The notes: generated from the letters alone by a model not told the origin. Shown: positions 1 through 7,000, counted from the stretch's first letter. The stretch: DNA of 12,080 bases from an uncultured Streptococcus sp. (GCF_938020365.1 NZ_CALIIB010000105.1:1-12080), one strand, 5' to 3'. A program made the numbers and translations.

Positions 1-588
1 GCTGATATTCTTAACCTGACTAGAGCCGTACTTTAATTCCCTGAAATCATCTAGATCCATAAAAATTACAGGTTGCGTAAAGAAGCTATTATCCTCTGTG
101 AAACCAACAACCTGATAGAGGCGCTCACTGCCATTGAGCTGAAGCTGATCGCCTAGTTTCGCACCTTTTTGCTGGAGACGCTTATCCGCAATGACTTCAT
201 AAGCATTCTCAGCAGGACGCCCCTCAATAATGTCAGGCGCTAGAAAACTATCCCAAGAGAGACCAAAAACCTGAGCATTGAGTTTATCAGTCCCATCTTC
301 ATAATTGGCCACTGCTGACGTTTGTCCCAAAGCAGCGATTGAGTCCCCTTGAAGCAAGCTACTATACTCCTCTTCCTTGATAGTCGAAGCAACCAGATTC
401 TTATTTGCGTACTCCGATAAGACGATTGACTCAGCCTGCCATTGGTCCAGAGCCAAGCGATTGAGCCTAGCCAAACCGACAGAAAGACTAGACAAAAAGA
501 AAACCATATAGGTAATGAGAAAGACCACAGCAACCACTAAACGATAGCGTCCACGGCTGTAGATAATCTCTTTAAAAGCTAAAAACAA
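1..588 (-). CDS. FtsX/MacB-type ABC transporter permease, N-terminal 196 residues (cut by window edge)
   Basis: The frame is open from a TTG at 586-588 to the left edge and gives 196 residues with no stop. TTG is chosen because a perfect AGGAGG (595-600) lies 6 nt before it and the next in-frame ATG lies inside the first membrane helix. The protein starts LFLAFKEIIYSRGRYR, then has one long hydrophobic helix (about residues 17-40), then an extracellular domain (residues about 45-196) including a GRPAENAYEVIADKRLQQKG stretch. This is the N-terminal helix plus periplasmic-type core domain layout of FtsX/MacB permeases, including the heme-exporting HrtB branch. The C-terminal helices are beyond the window. 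It has its own promoter and no ATPase gene before it, so a partner ATPase, if adjacent, should lie downstream past position 1. Family assignment is good; the substrate (heme, peptide, drug) cannot be read here. Confidence 0.8.
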   Translation of the reverse strand, partial: MFLAFKEIIYSRGRYRLVVAVVFLITYMVFFLSSLSVGLARLNRLALDQWQAESIVLSEYANKNLVASTIKEEEYSSLLQGDSIAALGQTSAVANYEDGTDKLNAQVFGLSWDSFLAPDIIEGRPAENAYEVIADKRLQQKGAKLGDQLQLNGSERLYQVVGFTEDNSFFTQPVIFMDLDDFRELKYGSSQVKNIS

Positions 589-617
589 AGCTGTCCTCCT
601 TTGAGATATTAAAGATC

Positions 618-626
618 ATTATATCA
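618..626 (-). promoter_or_regulatory. Extended -10 promoter for the ABC permease gene
   Basis: On the minus strand the sequence TGATATAAT (626 down to 618) is a consensus extended -10 (TGnTATAAT). Upstream is T-rich, with no good -35 at 17 bp, as is usual for extended -10 promoters. The predicted start near 611 gives a leader of about 23 nt before the TTG codon at 588. Confidence 0.7.
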
Positions 627-744
627 TAAAGAAGCAAGCTAGAAAAACATATGAGACTAATGGTAACTAGATTCACACGAAAATCACTAAGTCGTATAGC
701 GATTCCCTAAGTAAGAAACATTCCTTGAAAGAAATTCGTAAAAT

Positions 745-797
745 AAAAAGAAACAAGGGCTTCAGTTCATATACCGAAACCTTTCTTGTTTCTTTTT
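745..797 (-). terminator. Long bidirectional hairpin terminator below the lipoprotein gene
   Basis: A perfect 13-bp inverted repeat (745-757 with 785-797, CTTGTTTCTTTTT type) encloses an imperfect inner stem (GGTTTC against GAAGCC, then two to three more pairs) around an ATATGA loop. On the minus strand the stem ends in TTTTTATTT, and on the plus strand in TTTTT, so it could act in both directions. It lies 46 nt below the stop of the lipoprotein gene. The rest of 589-842 shows only the permease promoter and no open frame that I would call. Confidence 0.75.
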
Positions 798-842
798 CTC
801 TACGCTTCGCACACTCTTTTTCTGAGCAGATTGAGAAACGCT

Positions 843-1274
843 TTACTGCTTGGTAAAGGTCAGAGTGTCTGGATCATCATCTAGTTCATCCACAATCAGC
901 TGATTGCCATTTTGACGATAGCTTTTGACATCGTCACCGACAATTAGTCTCTGCTTCGCTGCATCTACTTGTACCTGTTTGATTTCCTTACTGCCATCGA
1001 CCTCGGTCTCAGTCCAAGTACCAGTCGAACCATTGATTTCTAGGACATGCTGGTCACCATCATGGTCGGTTGCTTGGTAGCGTCCGTCTAGATTGCTGGT
1101 CTGACCTGCATTGGATGAAGAAGTCTGTTCTTGCGCAGCCTGCGTTGTTCGGCTTTGGGTATTTTGTGATGAGTTAGCATTTCCCCCCTGATTGGCATTG
1201 CCTGAACAAGCAGCCAATAAAACTGCTGCTGCCAGAGATAGAATGCCGATAAAGGCCTTTTTTGAAATAGTCAT
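843..1274 (-). CDS. Small secreted lipoprotein of unknown function
   Basis: 143 residues. The N-terminus is a lipoprotein signal: K5-K6, a hydrophobic stretch (residues 8-20) and the lipobox L-A-A-C with Cys23 as the predicted lipidated residue, so it is anchored to the outer face of the membrane. Residues 24-60 are a low-complexity N/Q/S/T/G linker. Residues 61-143 look like a compact beta-rich domain (NLDGRYQATDHDGDQHVLEI, then alternating strands and an acidic DELDDDPD segment). I recognise the type of small streptococcal lipoprotein but cannot name a function. The start is fixed by AAGGAG at 1283-1288, 8 nt before the ATG. It is a single-gene transcript with a strong promoter overlapped by dyads of the CopY/BlaI type and a hairpin terminator. 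Copper- or stress-linked expression is an inference from those dyads only; no Cys- or Met-rich metal site is seen in the mature part (His71 and His76 only). Confidence 0.85.
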   Translation of the reverse strand: MTISKKAFIGILSLAAAVLLAACSGNANQGGNANSSQNTQSRTTQAAQEQTSSSNAGQTSNLDGRYQATDHDGDQHVLEINGSTGTWTETEVDGSKEIKQVQVDAAKQRLIVGDDVKSYRQNGNQLIVDELDDDPDTLTFTKQ

Positions 1275-1291
1275 ATTGCTTTCTCCTTTTT

Positions 1292-1303
1292 CTACATTTG
1301 TAG
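1292..1303. promoter_or_regulatory. CopY/BlaI-family operator candidate (box A)
   Basis: CTACATTTGTAG: inverted arms CTACA/TGTAG around a 2-nt centre, an exact match to the TACA-NN-TGTA core bound by CopY and related BlaI/MecI-family winged-helix repressors. It lies just after the predicted transcription start, a suitable site for repression. The regulator gene is not in this window, so the assignment rests on the motif and its position. Confidence 0.55.
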
Positions 1304-1314
1304 TTTATATGTAT

Positions 1315-1343
1315 ATTCTACACTTGTCTGTTTTGTTTGTCAA
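1315..1343 (-). promoter_or_regulatory. Strong sigma-A promoter of the lipoprotein gene
   Basis: Minus strand: perfect -35 TTGACA (1343-1338), exactly 17 bp, then -10 TAGAAT (1320-1315). The predicted transcription start is near 1308, giving a leader of about 34 nt that contains the dyad at 1292-1303. Confidence 0.88.
1318..1329. promoter_or_regulatory. Second ACA-NN-TGT dyad overlapping the -10 (box B)
   Basis: CTACACTTGTCT keeps the ACA-NN-TGT core of box A, with weaker outer bases, and overlaps the -10 hexamer and the spacer. Its centre is 26 bp from that of box A. Paired boxes with one over the -10 are typical of CopY-controlled promoters. A half-degenerate dyad alone could be chance; the pair is what supports it. 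Confidence 0.4.
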
Positions 1344-1361
1344 TCATATAGCTTTTTTATC

Positions 1362-1409
1362 TAAAAATAAAAAATTCCCCAGCCTTACTTAACTGGAGAT
1401 ATAGAATTT
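1362..1409 (-). terminator. Terminator after the ybgA-like gene
   Basis: On the minus strand, AAATTC...CTCCAG pairs with CTGGGG-AATTT around a loop of about 10 nt, with a small internal loop (TATAT) on one side. It is followed by a T-rich tract TTTTTTATTTTT. It starts about 24 nt below the stop at 1434 and separates this unit from the lipoprotein promoter at 1343. Confidence 0.65.
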
Positions 1410-1433
1410 CTTGCTTCTTCTAGAGGATCAAAG

Positions 1434-1850
1434 CTAGTCATCCTTGATGGACGAGCCTTCTGCATCATCCCCAAATATCAAGGTCGACTGTTGCAGATAG
1501 GGATTGGGGTACTTTCTAAGCAAATCTTTCACAGCTTCTACCAAAACCTTCTGCTCCACCTGACCTGCTTGGTATCGCTCTAAAAGAAGCATAAAATTTT
1601 CTTTTTCAGCTGGGCTAGCTTTTTTCTTAAAATAACCCCAAACATGCTGAAAGGCATTGCAGACCTGACCGCGATTTTCAGGCAGGGCTATCGCCTGGTC
1701 AATCAAGCCTTGAACATGTACTGCTTCCACCGAGTCACTTTTTAGATATTGGCGGATTTCCAGATATATCTTACTGGAATGACTGAGAACCAGATATTTG
1801 TTTCTAGCCCAAAGAGTCTGACATTGGGAGATTTGGTTTGAATTTTCCAT
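1434..1850 (-). CDS. YbgA (DUF1722) family protein
   Basis: 138 residues from the ATG at 1848-1850. The family signature is clear: LWARNKYLVLSHS near the N-terminus (residues 13-25), then a helical segment with FQHVWGYFKKK (residues 68-77), then ERYQAGQVE and the C-terminal YLQQSTLIFG (residues 118-127). DUF1722 domains are found alone or fused after a DUF523 domain; no DUF523 part is present here. The molecular function is not established. A longer frame begins at 1895, but that ATG has no ribosome binding site and would overlap the stop of the gene before; the 1850 start has TAGGA about 9 nt before it. The gene follows the membrane-protein gene by 26 nt and shares its transcript, ending at the 1362-1409 hairpin. 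Confidence 0.8.
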   Translation of the reverse strand: MENSNQISQCQTLWARNKYLVLSHSSKIYLEIRQYLKSDSVEAVHVQGLIDQAIALPENRGQVCNAFQHVWGYFKKKASPAEKENFMLLLERYQAGQVEQKVLVEAVKDLLRKYPNPYLQQSTLIFGDDAEGSSIKDD

Positions 1851-1876
1851 GATTACTTTTCCTACAATCTTTCCTT

Positions 1877-2599
1877 TTATTCCGGAAAAATCCATTCGAT
1901 ATGCGGAGCTCGTTTACTGATTTCTTTATAAATCGTATTGAAATCAGCATCAACAAGATCATTCAAGTCAATCTCTTCCAGTGTTTTTCCTTCTTCGTCT
2001 TTAAAATAAAGTATGCGATAAGTTGATCTCGAATTTTTAGAATAAGCACGTCTAATTTCATACTCGATTTGCTTAATATTTGTTAAATTAATGTGATTTA
2101 TATCTTGGAAAACAGAGGGTTTAACATCAATCTTATCATCAGAAATAGTAAAAGCTGCAGGCTCATGAGCTTTCTTATAAGCCGAAACACCTAAAATAGT
2201 AACTATAATACCTGCACCAATTAGAATTGGGCCCACATATTTATTATTTTGATTGAGAATTTCTTGCTCAGATTCCTTTTCTCTTCGGATAGAAGCTTGT
2301 TCGGACTCTAATTGTTTATTATAGGTCTCTACAAAAGCTTGCAGTCTTTTTTGCTCTTCTTCTGGTGTTTCATTCTCAGGTGCAAAATCCGAATTAACCA
2401 AGGTTTTGGCTTTTTCAATAGTCATCGGGCTTTCATTCAACTTTGCATCTTTTCGTTCAGATTCTAGCTGTTCCAAGCTATCACTATGATTCCTACCACT
2501 ACTATTTGGTGATTGCATTACCCCAATGAATATGAAGGCTCCAATAATAACAATAATAATAGCTACAATTTCAGCTGCATAACTTCTTTTATATTCCAT
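1877..2599 (-). CDS. Two-TM membrane protein with central coiled coil, unknown function
   Basis: 240 residues. TM1 at about 8-28 (an Ile-rich AIIIVIIGAFIFIGV stretch), a highly charged Glu/Lys/Gln-rich segment at about 40-118 predicted to be coiled coil, TM2 at about 121-141 (VGPILIGAGIIVTILGVSAY), then a C-terminal domain of about 95 residues with alternating strands (FTISDDKIDVKPSVF, INLTNIKQIEYEI, STYRILYFKDEEGKTLEEI). That last part resembles the PH-like/YcxB-like domains that follow TM pairs in Gram-positive membrane proteins; this is fold-level guesswork. With both ends on the same side, the coiled coil would face the other side of the membrane. The ribosome binding site is weak (AGAAAG). 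The region is visibly more AT-rich than pheT or rqcH, suggesting an accessory gene. It is the first gene of a unit with the ybgA-like gene. Confidence 0.75.
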   Translation of the reverse strand: MEYKRSYAAEIVAIIIVIIGAFIFIGVMQSPNSSGRNHSDSLEQLESERKDAKLNESPMTIEKAKTLVNSDFAPENETPEEEQKRLQAFVETYNKQLESEQASIRREKESEQEILNQNNKYVGPILIGAGIIVTILGVSAYKKAHEPAAFTISDDKIDVKPSVFQDINHINLTNIKQIEYEIRRAYSKNSRSTYRILYFKDEEGKTLEEIDLNDLVDADFNTIYKEISKRAPHIEWIFPE

Positions 2600-2633
2600 T
2601 AAAATATTCTTTCTGTAAAATCTTTATGGGACT

Positions 2634-2662
2634 AGAATACCATAAATCAAGACTTTTATAAA
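2634..2662 (-). promoter_or_regulatory. Possible promoter for the membrane protein / ybgA-like unit
   Basis: Minus strand: TTTATA (2662-2657), 17 bp, then TGG-TATTCT with the hexamer at 2639-2634, an extended -10 with moderate hexamers. It lies just after the pheT terminator, giving a leader of about 30 nt. Confidence 0.4.
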
Positions 2663-2678
2663 GCTCTTTTATAGCCAA

Positions 2679-2699
2679 AAGCAGCCCAAAGGACTGCTT
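2679..2699 (-). terminator. Terminator of the pheS-GNAT-pheT operon
   Basis: AAGCAGCCC (2679-2687) and GGACTGCTT (2691-2699) form a 9-bp stem with one G-T pair and a 3-nt loop. On the minus strand it is followed by TTGGCTATAAAAG, so the T-run is only about four bases. It lies 13 nt below the pheT stop. The stem is good but the tract is weak, so some readthrough into the membrane-protein gene is possible. Confidence 0.65.
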
Positions 2700-2712
2700 C
2701 TCTTTGTATATA

Positions 2713-5118
2713 CTAGCGCACTTCTGCTCCAACATTTTCTTCCAAGGATTTTTGGATTTTTTCCATGTATTTAGCCACTTCATCATCGGTCAGGCTATCT
2801 TCTGGATTTTGGAAGGTCAATGTGTAAGCCATAGACTTGAGGCCAACACCCAGCTTTTCACCTGAGAAGATATCGAAGAGCTTGATATCCGTCAAACGTT
2901 TCACTCCGGCAGCTTGAATCGCTTCAACCACCTGTCTGTGGCTGATTTCTGTTTTGAGTAACAAAGCAACATCGCGAGTAACAGCTGGGAATTTGGTGAT
3001 TTCTGCAAAAGGCTGTTCTGGCTCAAGATTTGCCTCAATAGCTGTCAGATTGAGCTCTGCCACATAGGTTTCTGGGATGTCATAAGCCTTGGCCGTCACT
3101 GGATGAACCTGCCCAACATAGCCCACTGCTTGACCTTTGATCGAAATCAGCGCTGTCCGACCTGGATGCAGACTCTTGAGCTGGTCAGTTGCTTGATAAT
3201 CAGCTTCTAATCCTAGGCGGTCAAAGAGCGCTTCAACCACCCCCTTAGCGAAAAAGAAGTCAACAGGAGTCGCTGGCGTTTGGAAATCTTTTTCACTTAC
3301 CAAGCCAGTTAGAGCAAAGGCAAAGCTATTGATTTCGTTAGGCAATTCTTCCTTTGGATTACCTGTTTGTTCAAAGATTTTCCCAATTTCATAAAGGGCC
3401 AAATCCTTATTTTTACGAGCAACATTGTAGCTGACAGTATCCAACATGCCTGAGAGCATATTTTGGCGAAGAACACTGCGCTCCCTTGTCATAGGCCACA
3501 TAAGCTCAGTCAGATTTGTAGGGTTAAGCGTAAATTCAACAGCTTTTTCTGGCGTGGTCAAGGCATAGGAAATAATCTCGGTCAGACCTGCTCCTTCAGC
3601 CACCGTCCGAACCTTGCGACGTAGCTTCTGAGTGGCCGTCAATTCACCAGCTGTTCCAGCATCTTGAGGCAGGGAAACTGGCAAGCGGTCGTAGCCATAA
3701 ATACGAGCAATTTCCTCGTAAAGATCTGCTGGAATACTGATATCCCAACGACGAGCAGGCACGCTGACTGTGAACAAGTCCGCAGATCCGCTAAGACCAA
3801 AGCCTAGACGACGAAAAATATCTTCAATATCCGCATAAGTCAAATCTGTTCCCAAGACTCGGTTGACATCTGAAAGGCTAGTCGAAACCTGCTTGTCAGT
3901 CGTATCTAACTGTCCTGCTTGGACAATACCAGCATGAACAGTTGCACCTGCCAAGTCAGCAATCATGCTAGCAGCAGCATCTAGAGCTTCAGTTACTGTT
4001 GCAAGGTTAATCCCTTTTTCAAAGCGTGAAGAAGACTCAGAACGCAAGCCCAGACGACTGCTTGTCTTACGGATTGACTTGCCATCAAAAACAGCCGCTT
4101 CTAGAACGACACGAGTCGATTTATCAGAGATTTCGGTTGCCGCTCCGCCCATGACACCAGCCAAAGCCACTGGCTTATCTGCCACAGTGATAACTAAATC
4201 ACCGACTTCCAGCTCACGCTCTTCGCCGTCCAGCGTCACTAATTTTTCACCAGCACGCGCTTCCCGCACAACAATCTGATCCCCCTCAAATGTGTCCAGA
4301 TCAAAGGCATGCATTGGCTGACCAAAGTAGAGCAGGATATAGTTGGTCACGTCCACTACATTGTTAATCGGACGGATTCCTTCGTTCATGAGGAGATTTT
4401 GTAGCCACTGAGGACTTGGAGCAATGGTCACATTGTCCAAAATACGAGCTGCATAAAACGGTACTTTTTCAGTCTCAAGGGCTACAGACAAGCTAGCCGC
4501 AGCCTCTTTATTCCCTTCAGTCAAAGGAAATTCTTTGAAATGAACAGGCTTATCGTATATAGCTGCTACTTCGTGCGCCACCCCACGCATAGACAAAGCG
4601 TCAGCCCGGTTTGGCGTGATAGAAAGCTCGATAATCTCATCATCCAAGTCTAGATAAGGGAAGACCTCATCTCCTGGCACAGCACTATCGGGCAAAATTT
4701 GGATGCCATCCGCGAATTCCTTTGGCACGACAGAATCCGAAATGCCCAGCTCGCCAAGAGAACAAATCATACCTAGTGACTCTAGCCCACGAATTTTTCC
4801 TTTTTTAATCTTATAATTATCTGCAATGCGAGCGCCTGGTACAGCCACCATAACCTTGATTCCAGCACGTACATTCGGTGCTCCACAGACAATCTGACGA
4901 GGCTCCTCTTCTCCGACATTGACTTGACAAACGTGCAGGTGGGTTTCAGGTACATCCTCGCAGCTCAGAACTTCTCCGACAACAATTTTCGAAAGACCTT
5001 CAGCTGGCGAGCTGACTCCTTCTACTTCAATACCAGTTGTGGACATTTTCTCCGCCAACTCAGCGCTCGTCACATCCAAATCAACCAGTTCTTTTAACCA
5101 TTTATAACTAACTAACAT
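2713..5118 (-). CDS. pheT: Phenylalanine--tRNA ligase beta subunit
   Basis: 801 residues, the normal length for bacterial PheT, which pairs with PheS as a cytosolic (alpha-beta)2 enzyme charging tRNA-Phe. Visible in order: N-terminal MLVSYKWLKELVDLDV; an EMAPII-like OB-fold tRNA-binding domain (about 40-155, with IVVGEVLSCEDVPETHLHVC and VCGAPNVRAG); the B3/B4 editing region (about 210-385, with SITPNRADALS before it and NEGIRPINNVVDVTNYI, FGQPMHAFD); the B5 domain (about 410-480); the catalytic-like core (ARIYGYDRLP, LHPGRTA); and a C-terminal FDX-ACB anticodon-binding domain (from about 708, with ITKFPAVTRDVALLL). The start is set by homology with the conserved N-terminus: there is no clear Shine-Dalgarno, and a hairpin arm occupies the position where it should be. 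It is the third gene of the T-box-controlled pheS operon. Confidence 0.97.
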   Translation of the reverse strand: MLVSYKWLKELVDLDVTSAELAEKMSTTGIEVEGVSSPAEGLSKIVVGEVLSCEDVPETHLHVCQVNVGEEEPRQIVCGAPNVRAGIKVMVAVPGARIADNYKIKKGKIRGLESLGMICSLGELGISDSVVPKEFADGIQILPDSAVPGDEVFPYLDLDDEIIELSITPNRADALSMRGVAHEVAAIYDKPVHFKEFPLTEGNKEAAASLSVALETEKVPFYAARILDNVTIAPSPQWLQNLLMNEGIRPINNVVDVTNYILLYFGQPMHAFDLDTFEGDQIVVREARAGEKLVTLDGEERELEVGDLVITVADKPVALAGVMGGAATEISDKSTRVVLEAAVFDGKSIRKTSSRLGLRSESSSRFEKGINLATVTEALDAAASMIADLAGATVHAGIVQAGQLDTTDKQVSTSLSDVNRVLGTDLTYADIEDIFRRLGFGLSGSADLFTVSVPARRWDISIPADLYEEIARIYGYDRLPVSLPQDAGTAGELTATQKLRRKVRTVAEGAGLTEIISYALTTPEKAVEFTLNPTNLTELMWPMTRERSVLRQNMLSGMLDTVSYNVARKNKDLALYEIGKIFEQTGNPKEELPNEINSFAFALTGLVSEKDFQTPATPVDFFFAKGVVEALFDRLGLEADYQATDQLKSLHPGRTALISIKGQAVGYVGQVHPVTAKAYDIPETYVAELNLTAIEANLEPEQPFAEITKFPAVTRDVALLLKTEISHRQVVEAIQAAGVKRLTDIKLFDIFSGEKLGVGLKSMAYTLTFQNPEDSLTDDEVAKYMEKIQKSLEENVGAEVR

Positions 5119-5129
5119 ATGTATGATTT

Positions 5130-5193
5130 TACGACCGAGCAGAGCTAACTTTGATTTATAGACAAAGCCAGTCCATTCGTCTTTTCGGTCGTA
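5130..5193 (-). repeat. 9-bp inverted repeat directly before pheT (candidate regulatory hairpin)
   Basis: TACGACCGA (5130-5138) and TCGGTCGTA (5185-5193) are perfect inverted copies with 46 nt between them. An inner CTTTG/CAAAG pair (about 5149-5166) gives the enclosed part its own small stem. In the minus-strand mRNA the 3' arm ends 11 nt before the pheT ATG, the place of a ribosome binding site, and no purine-rich Shine-Dalgarno is seen. No T-run follows, so it is not a normal terminator. The rest of the 5119-5258 gap holds no gene with a usable start codon. Confidence 0.5.
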
Positions 5194-5258
5194 TTTGATT
5201 CCTCTCTATAAATTTCTGTTTTCACTAAAAGCCCAATAAACAGCGATACTATCGTCTT

Positions 5259-5771
5259 TTAGTCTAATTTCTTCCTTAAAAGCCAGTCAATATCGACCGT
5301 GTCACCAGTGATATATTCGTGCTGGCTAAACCTTTCAAAGCCATATTTAAAGTAAAAGTTCTGAGCCTTGAAATTTCTTTCCCAAACGCCTAGCCAAGCC
5401 CAGCTAAAGCCACGTTTTCGGGCTTCTTCTAGAGCAAATTCAAACATTTCCTTGCCCAAGCCGAGGCCCTGATGGGAGGAAAGCACATAAATTCGTTGAA
5501 TTTCAAAGGAATCTTCCAACTCCTGCTCTGTCTGAGCCTGCCCCCAGTTACACTTGAGAAAACCAGCGATCTTTTGCTCCTTGTCCAGTACAAAATAATG
5601 CTCAGACTCAGGATTCACCAACTCCTGCTCCAGCCTTTCATGCACCAGCTCATGGGCAAAATAATGCTCCAAGTCTTCCTGCTTGATAAAAGGGCCAAAG
5701 GTTTCTTGGTAGGTCTGCACTTCTAACCCTCGCAAAATATCCAGATCTTCTGGCTGAACTCTAACTAACAT
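5259..5771 (-). CDS. GNAT family N-acetyltransferase
   Basis: 170 residues, a single GNAT domain. Motif A is clear: IQRIYVLSSHQGLGLGKEMF (91-110), with the acetyl-CoA pyrophosphate-binding Q-x-x-G-x-G at 101-106. Motif B is NFKAQNFYFKYGFERF (133-148). Residues 1-70 give the N-terminal helices and strands, with YQETFGPFIKQEDLEHYF as in PaiA-like acetyltransferases. The acceptor is unknown; polyamine, amino acid or protein N-termini are all possible for this subgroup. The ATG is supported by AAGGGG six nt before it. It sits between pheS and pheT on the same strand with gaps of 168 and 140 nt, so it should follow the phenylalanine T-box. From memory, pneumococci have an acetyltransferase at the same place, so the arrangement looks conserved in the genus. 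Confidence 0.88.
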   Translation of the reverse strand: MLVRVQPEDLDILRGLEVQTYQETFGPFIKQEDLEHYFAHELVHERLEQELVNPESEHYFVLDKEQKIAGFLKCNWGQAQTEQELEDSFEIQRIYVLSSHQGLGLGKEMFEFALEEARKRGFSWAWLGVWERNFKAQNFYFKYGFERFSQHEYITGDTVDIDWLLRKKLD

Positions 5772-5939
5772 AGGGTACCCCTTTCTCAGAAGCAGCTGTG
5801 AGCGATATGCCCAGCTAAAATTGTCTTATAGGCAGCTAAACTGATAAACACCATTTCCACGCATTTCAAGATCGCAATTATTGCTAATCAGGCTTGTCGT
5901 GATGGGATTGTTCAAATCAAGTCCTATTCTACTGACTTC

Positions 5940-6986
5940 TTACTTGAACTGCTGTGAAAAACGGACATCGCCTTGGTAGAAGCCACGAATATCGTTGATA
6001 CCGTAGCGAAGCATAGCTACCCGCTCCTGACCGAGACCAAAGGCAAAGCCAGAATATTTCTCCGAATCGATGCCACTCATTTCCAAGACACTTGGGTGCA
6101 CCATTCCAGCTCCCATGATTTCGATCCAGCCAGTCTTCTTGCAGACATTACAGCCGGCACCACCACACTTAAAGCAAGATACGTCCACTTCGACAGATGG
6201 CTCTGTGAATGGGAAGTAAGATGGACGCAGACGAATCTTACGATCTGCACCAAACATTTTTTGCACGATCAGCTGCAAGGTTCCTTGCAAGTCAGCCATA
6301 GAGATATTTTCCCCTACGACCAGACCTTCAATCTGATGAAACTGGTGTGAGTGAGTCGCATCGTCTGTATCACGACGGAAGACACGTCCTGGAGAGATCA
6401 TCTTGAGTGGCCCTTGGCTAAAGTCATGGGCATCCATCGCACGAGCCTGAACAGGAGAAGTGTGAGTACGCAAGAGGATCTCTTCTGTGATGTAGAAGGT
6501 ATCCTGCATATCCCGCGCAGGGTGGTCTTTAGGCAGGTTCATCCGCTCAAAGTTGTAGTAGTCTGACTCAACCTCAAAACCATCCACAACCTGATAGCCC
6601 ATACCGATAAAGATATCTTCGATTTCTTCACTCGTTTGGGTCAAAATATGACGATTTCCAGCTGGAATCTTACGTCCTGGCAGAGTAACATCCAAGGCAT
6701 CATTGGCCAACTGGGCTGCGACTTTCTGCTCTTCCAAGATTTGAGCTGCTTCTTCAAAGGCTGCATTCAGCACATCTCGTGCTTCATTAACGTGCTTCCC
6801 GATAATAGGACGCATCTCAGCGGAAACATCCTTCATCCCTTTGAGAATCTCAGTAAGACTTCCTTTTTTCCCTAGGACAGATACTTTCAGCTCCTGCATA
6901 TCCTTAGCATTTTCCAGAGTAATGGTCTGCAATTGGGCTAAAGTTTCCTCACGCAGACTCTGCAATCGTTCTTCAATTGTTGACAT
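5940..6986 (-). CDS. pheS: Phenylalanine--tRNA ligase alpha subunit
   Basis: 348 residues, normal for PheS, the catalytic subunit that activates phenylalanine and transfers it to tRNA-Phe together with PheT. Residues 1-90 form the N-terminal coiled coil that contacts tRNA (with VSVLGKKGSLTEIL). The class II catalytic core follows: HPARDMQDTFY (155-165) and LRTHTSPVQAR (172-182); motif 2 with ISPGRVFRRDTDDATHSHQF (197-216); and motif 3 FAFGLGQERVAMLRYGI (314-330). Four cysteines (271, 274, 279, 282) form a CxxC-x4-CxxC cluster, common in PheS of Firmicutes and probably binding zinc. The start has GGAGG at 6991-6995, 4 nt before the ATG. It is the first gene of the operon, directly after its T-box leader. 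Confidence 0.98.
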   Translation of the reverse strand: MSTIEERLQSLREETLAQLQTITLENAKDMQELKVSVLGKKGSLTEILKGMKDVSAEMRPIIGKHVNEARDVLNAAFEEAAQILEEQKVAAQLANDALDVTLPGRKIPAGNRHILTQTSEEIEDIFIGMGYQVVDGFEVESDYYNFERMNLPKDHPARDMQDTFYITEEILLRTHTSPVQARAMDAHDFSQGPLKMISPGRVFRRDTDDATHSHQFHQIEGLVVGENISMADLQGTLQLIVQKMFGADRKIRLRPSYFPFTEPSVEVDVSCFKCGGAGCNVCKKTGWIEIMGAGMVHPSVLEMSGIDSEKYSGFAFGLGQERVAMLRYGINDIRGFYQGDVRFSQQFK

Positions 6987-7000
6987 AGTTCCTCCAAAAT

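Noticed and set aside
2589..2786. Minus-strand frame running across the end of pheT and its terminator.
   Set aside because: It overlaps the conserved C-terminus of pheT in another frame and contains the terminator hairpin; no ribosome binding site.
3965..4279. Long plus-strand open frame inside pheT.
   Set aside because: It is antisense to a complete, well-conserved pheT; the peptide is low-complexity Ser/Arg/Ala, typical of a shadow frame, and it has no ribosome binding site.
5786..5854. Small hydrophobic open frame (MVFISLAAYKTILAGHIAHS...) between pheS and the GNAT gene, minus strand.
   Set aside because: 22 codons, no proper Shine-Dalgarno (only GTGGAA directly before the ATG), and nothing else supports translation; the 168-nt gap otherwise shows only a short CAGCTAAA direct repeat.
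5973..6566. Two consecutive plus-strand open frames inside pheS.
   Set aside because: Antisense shadows of pheS, with unlikely composition and no promoter or ribosome binding site.
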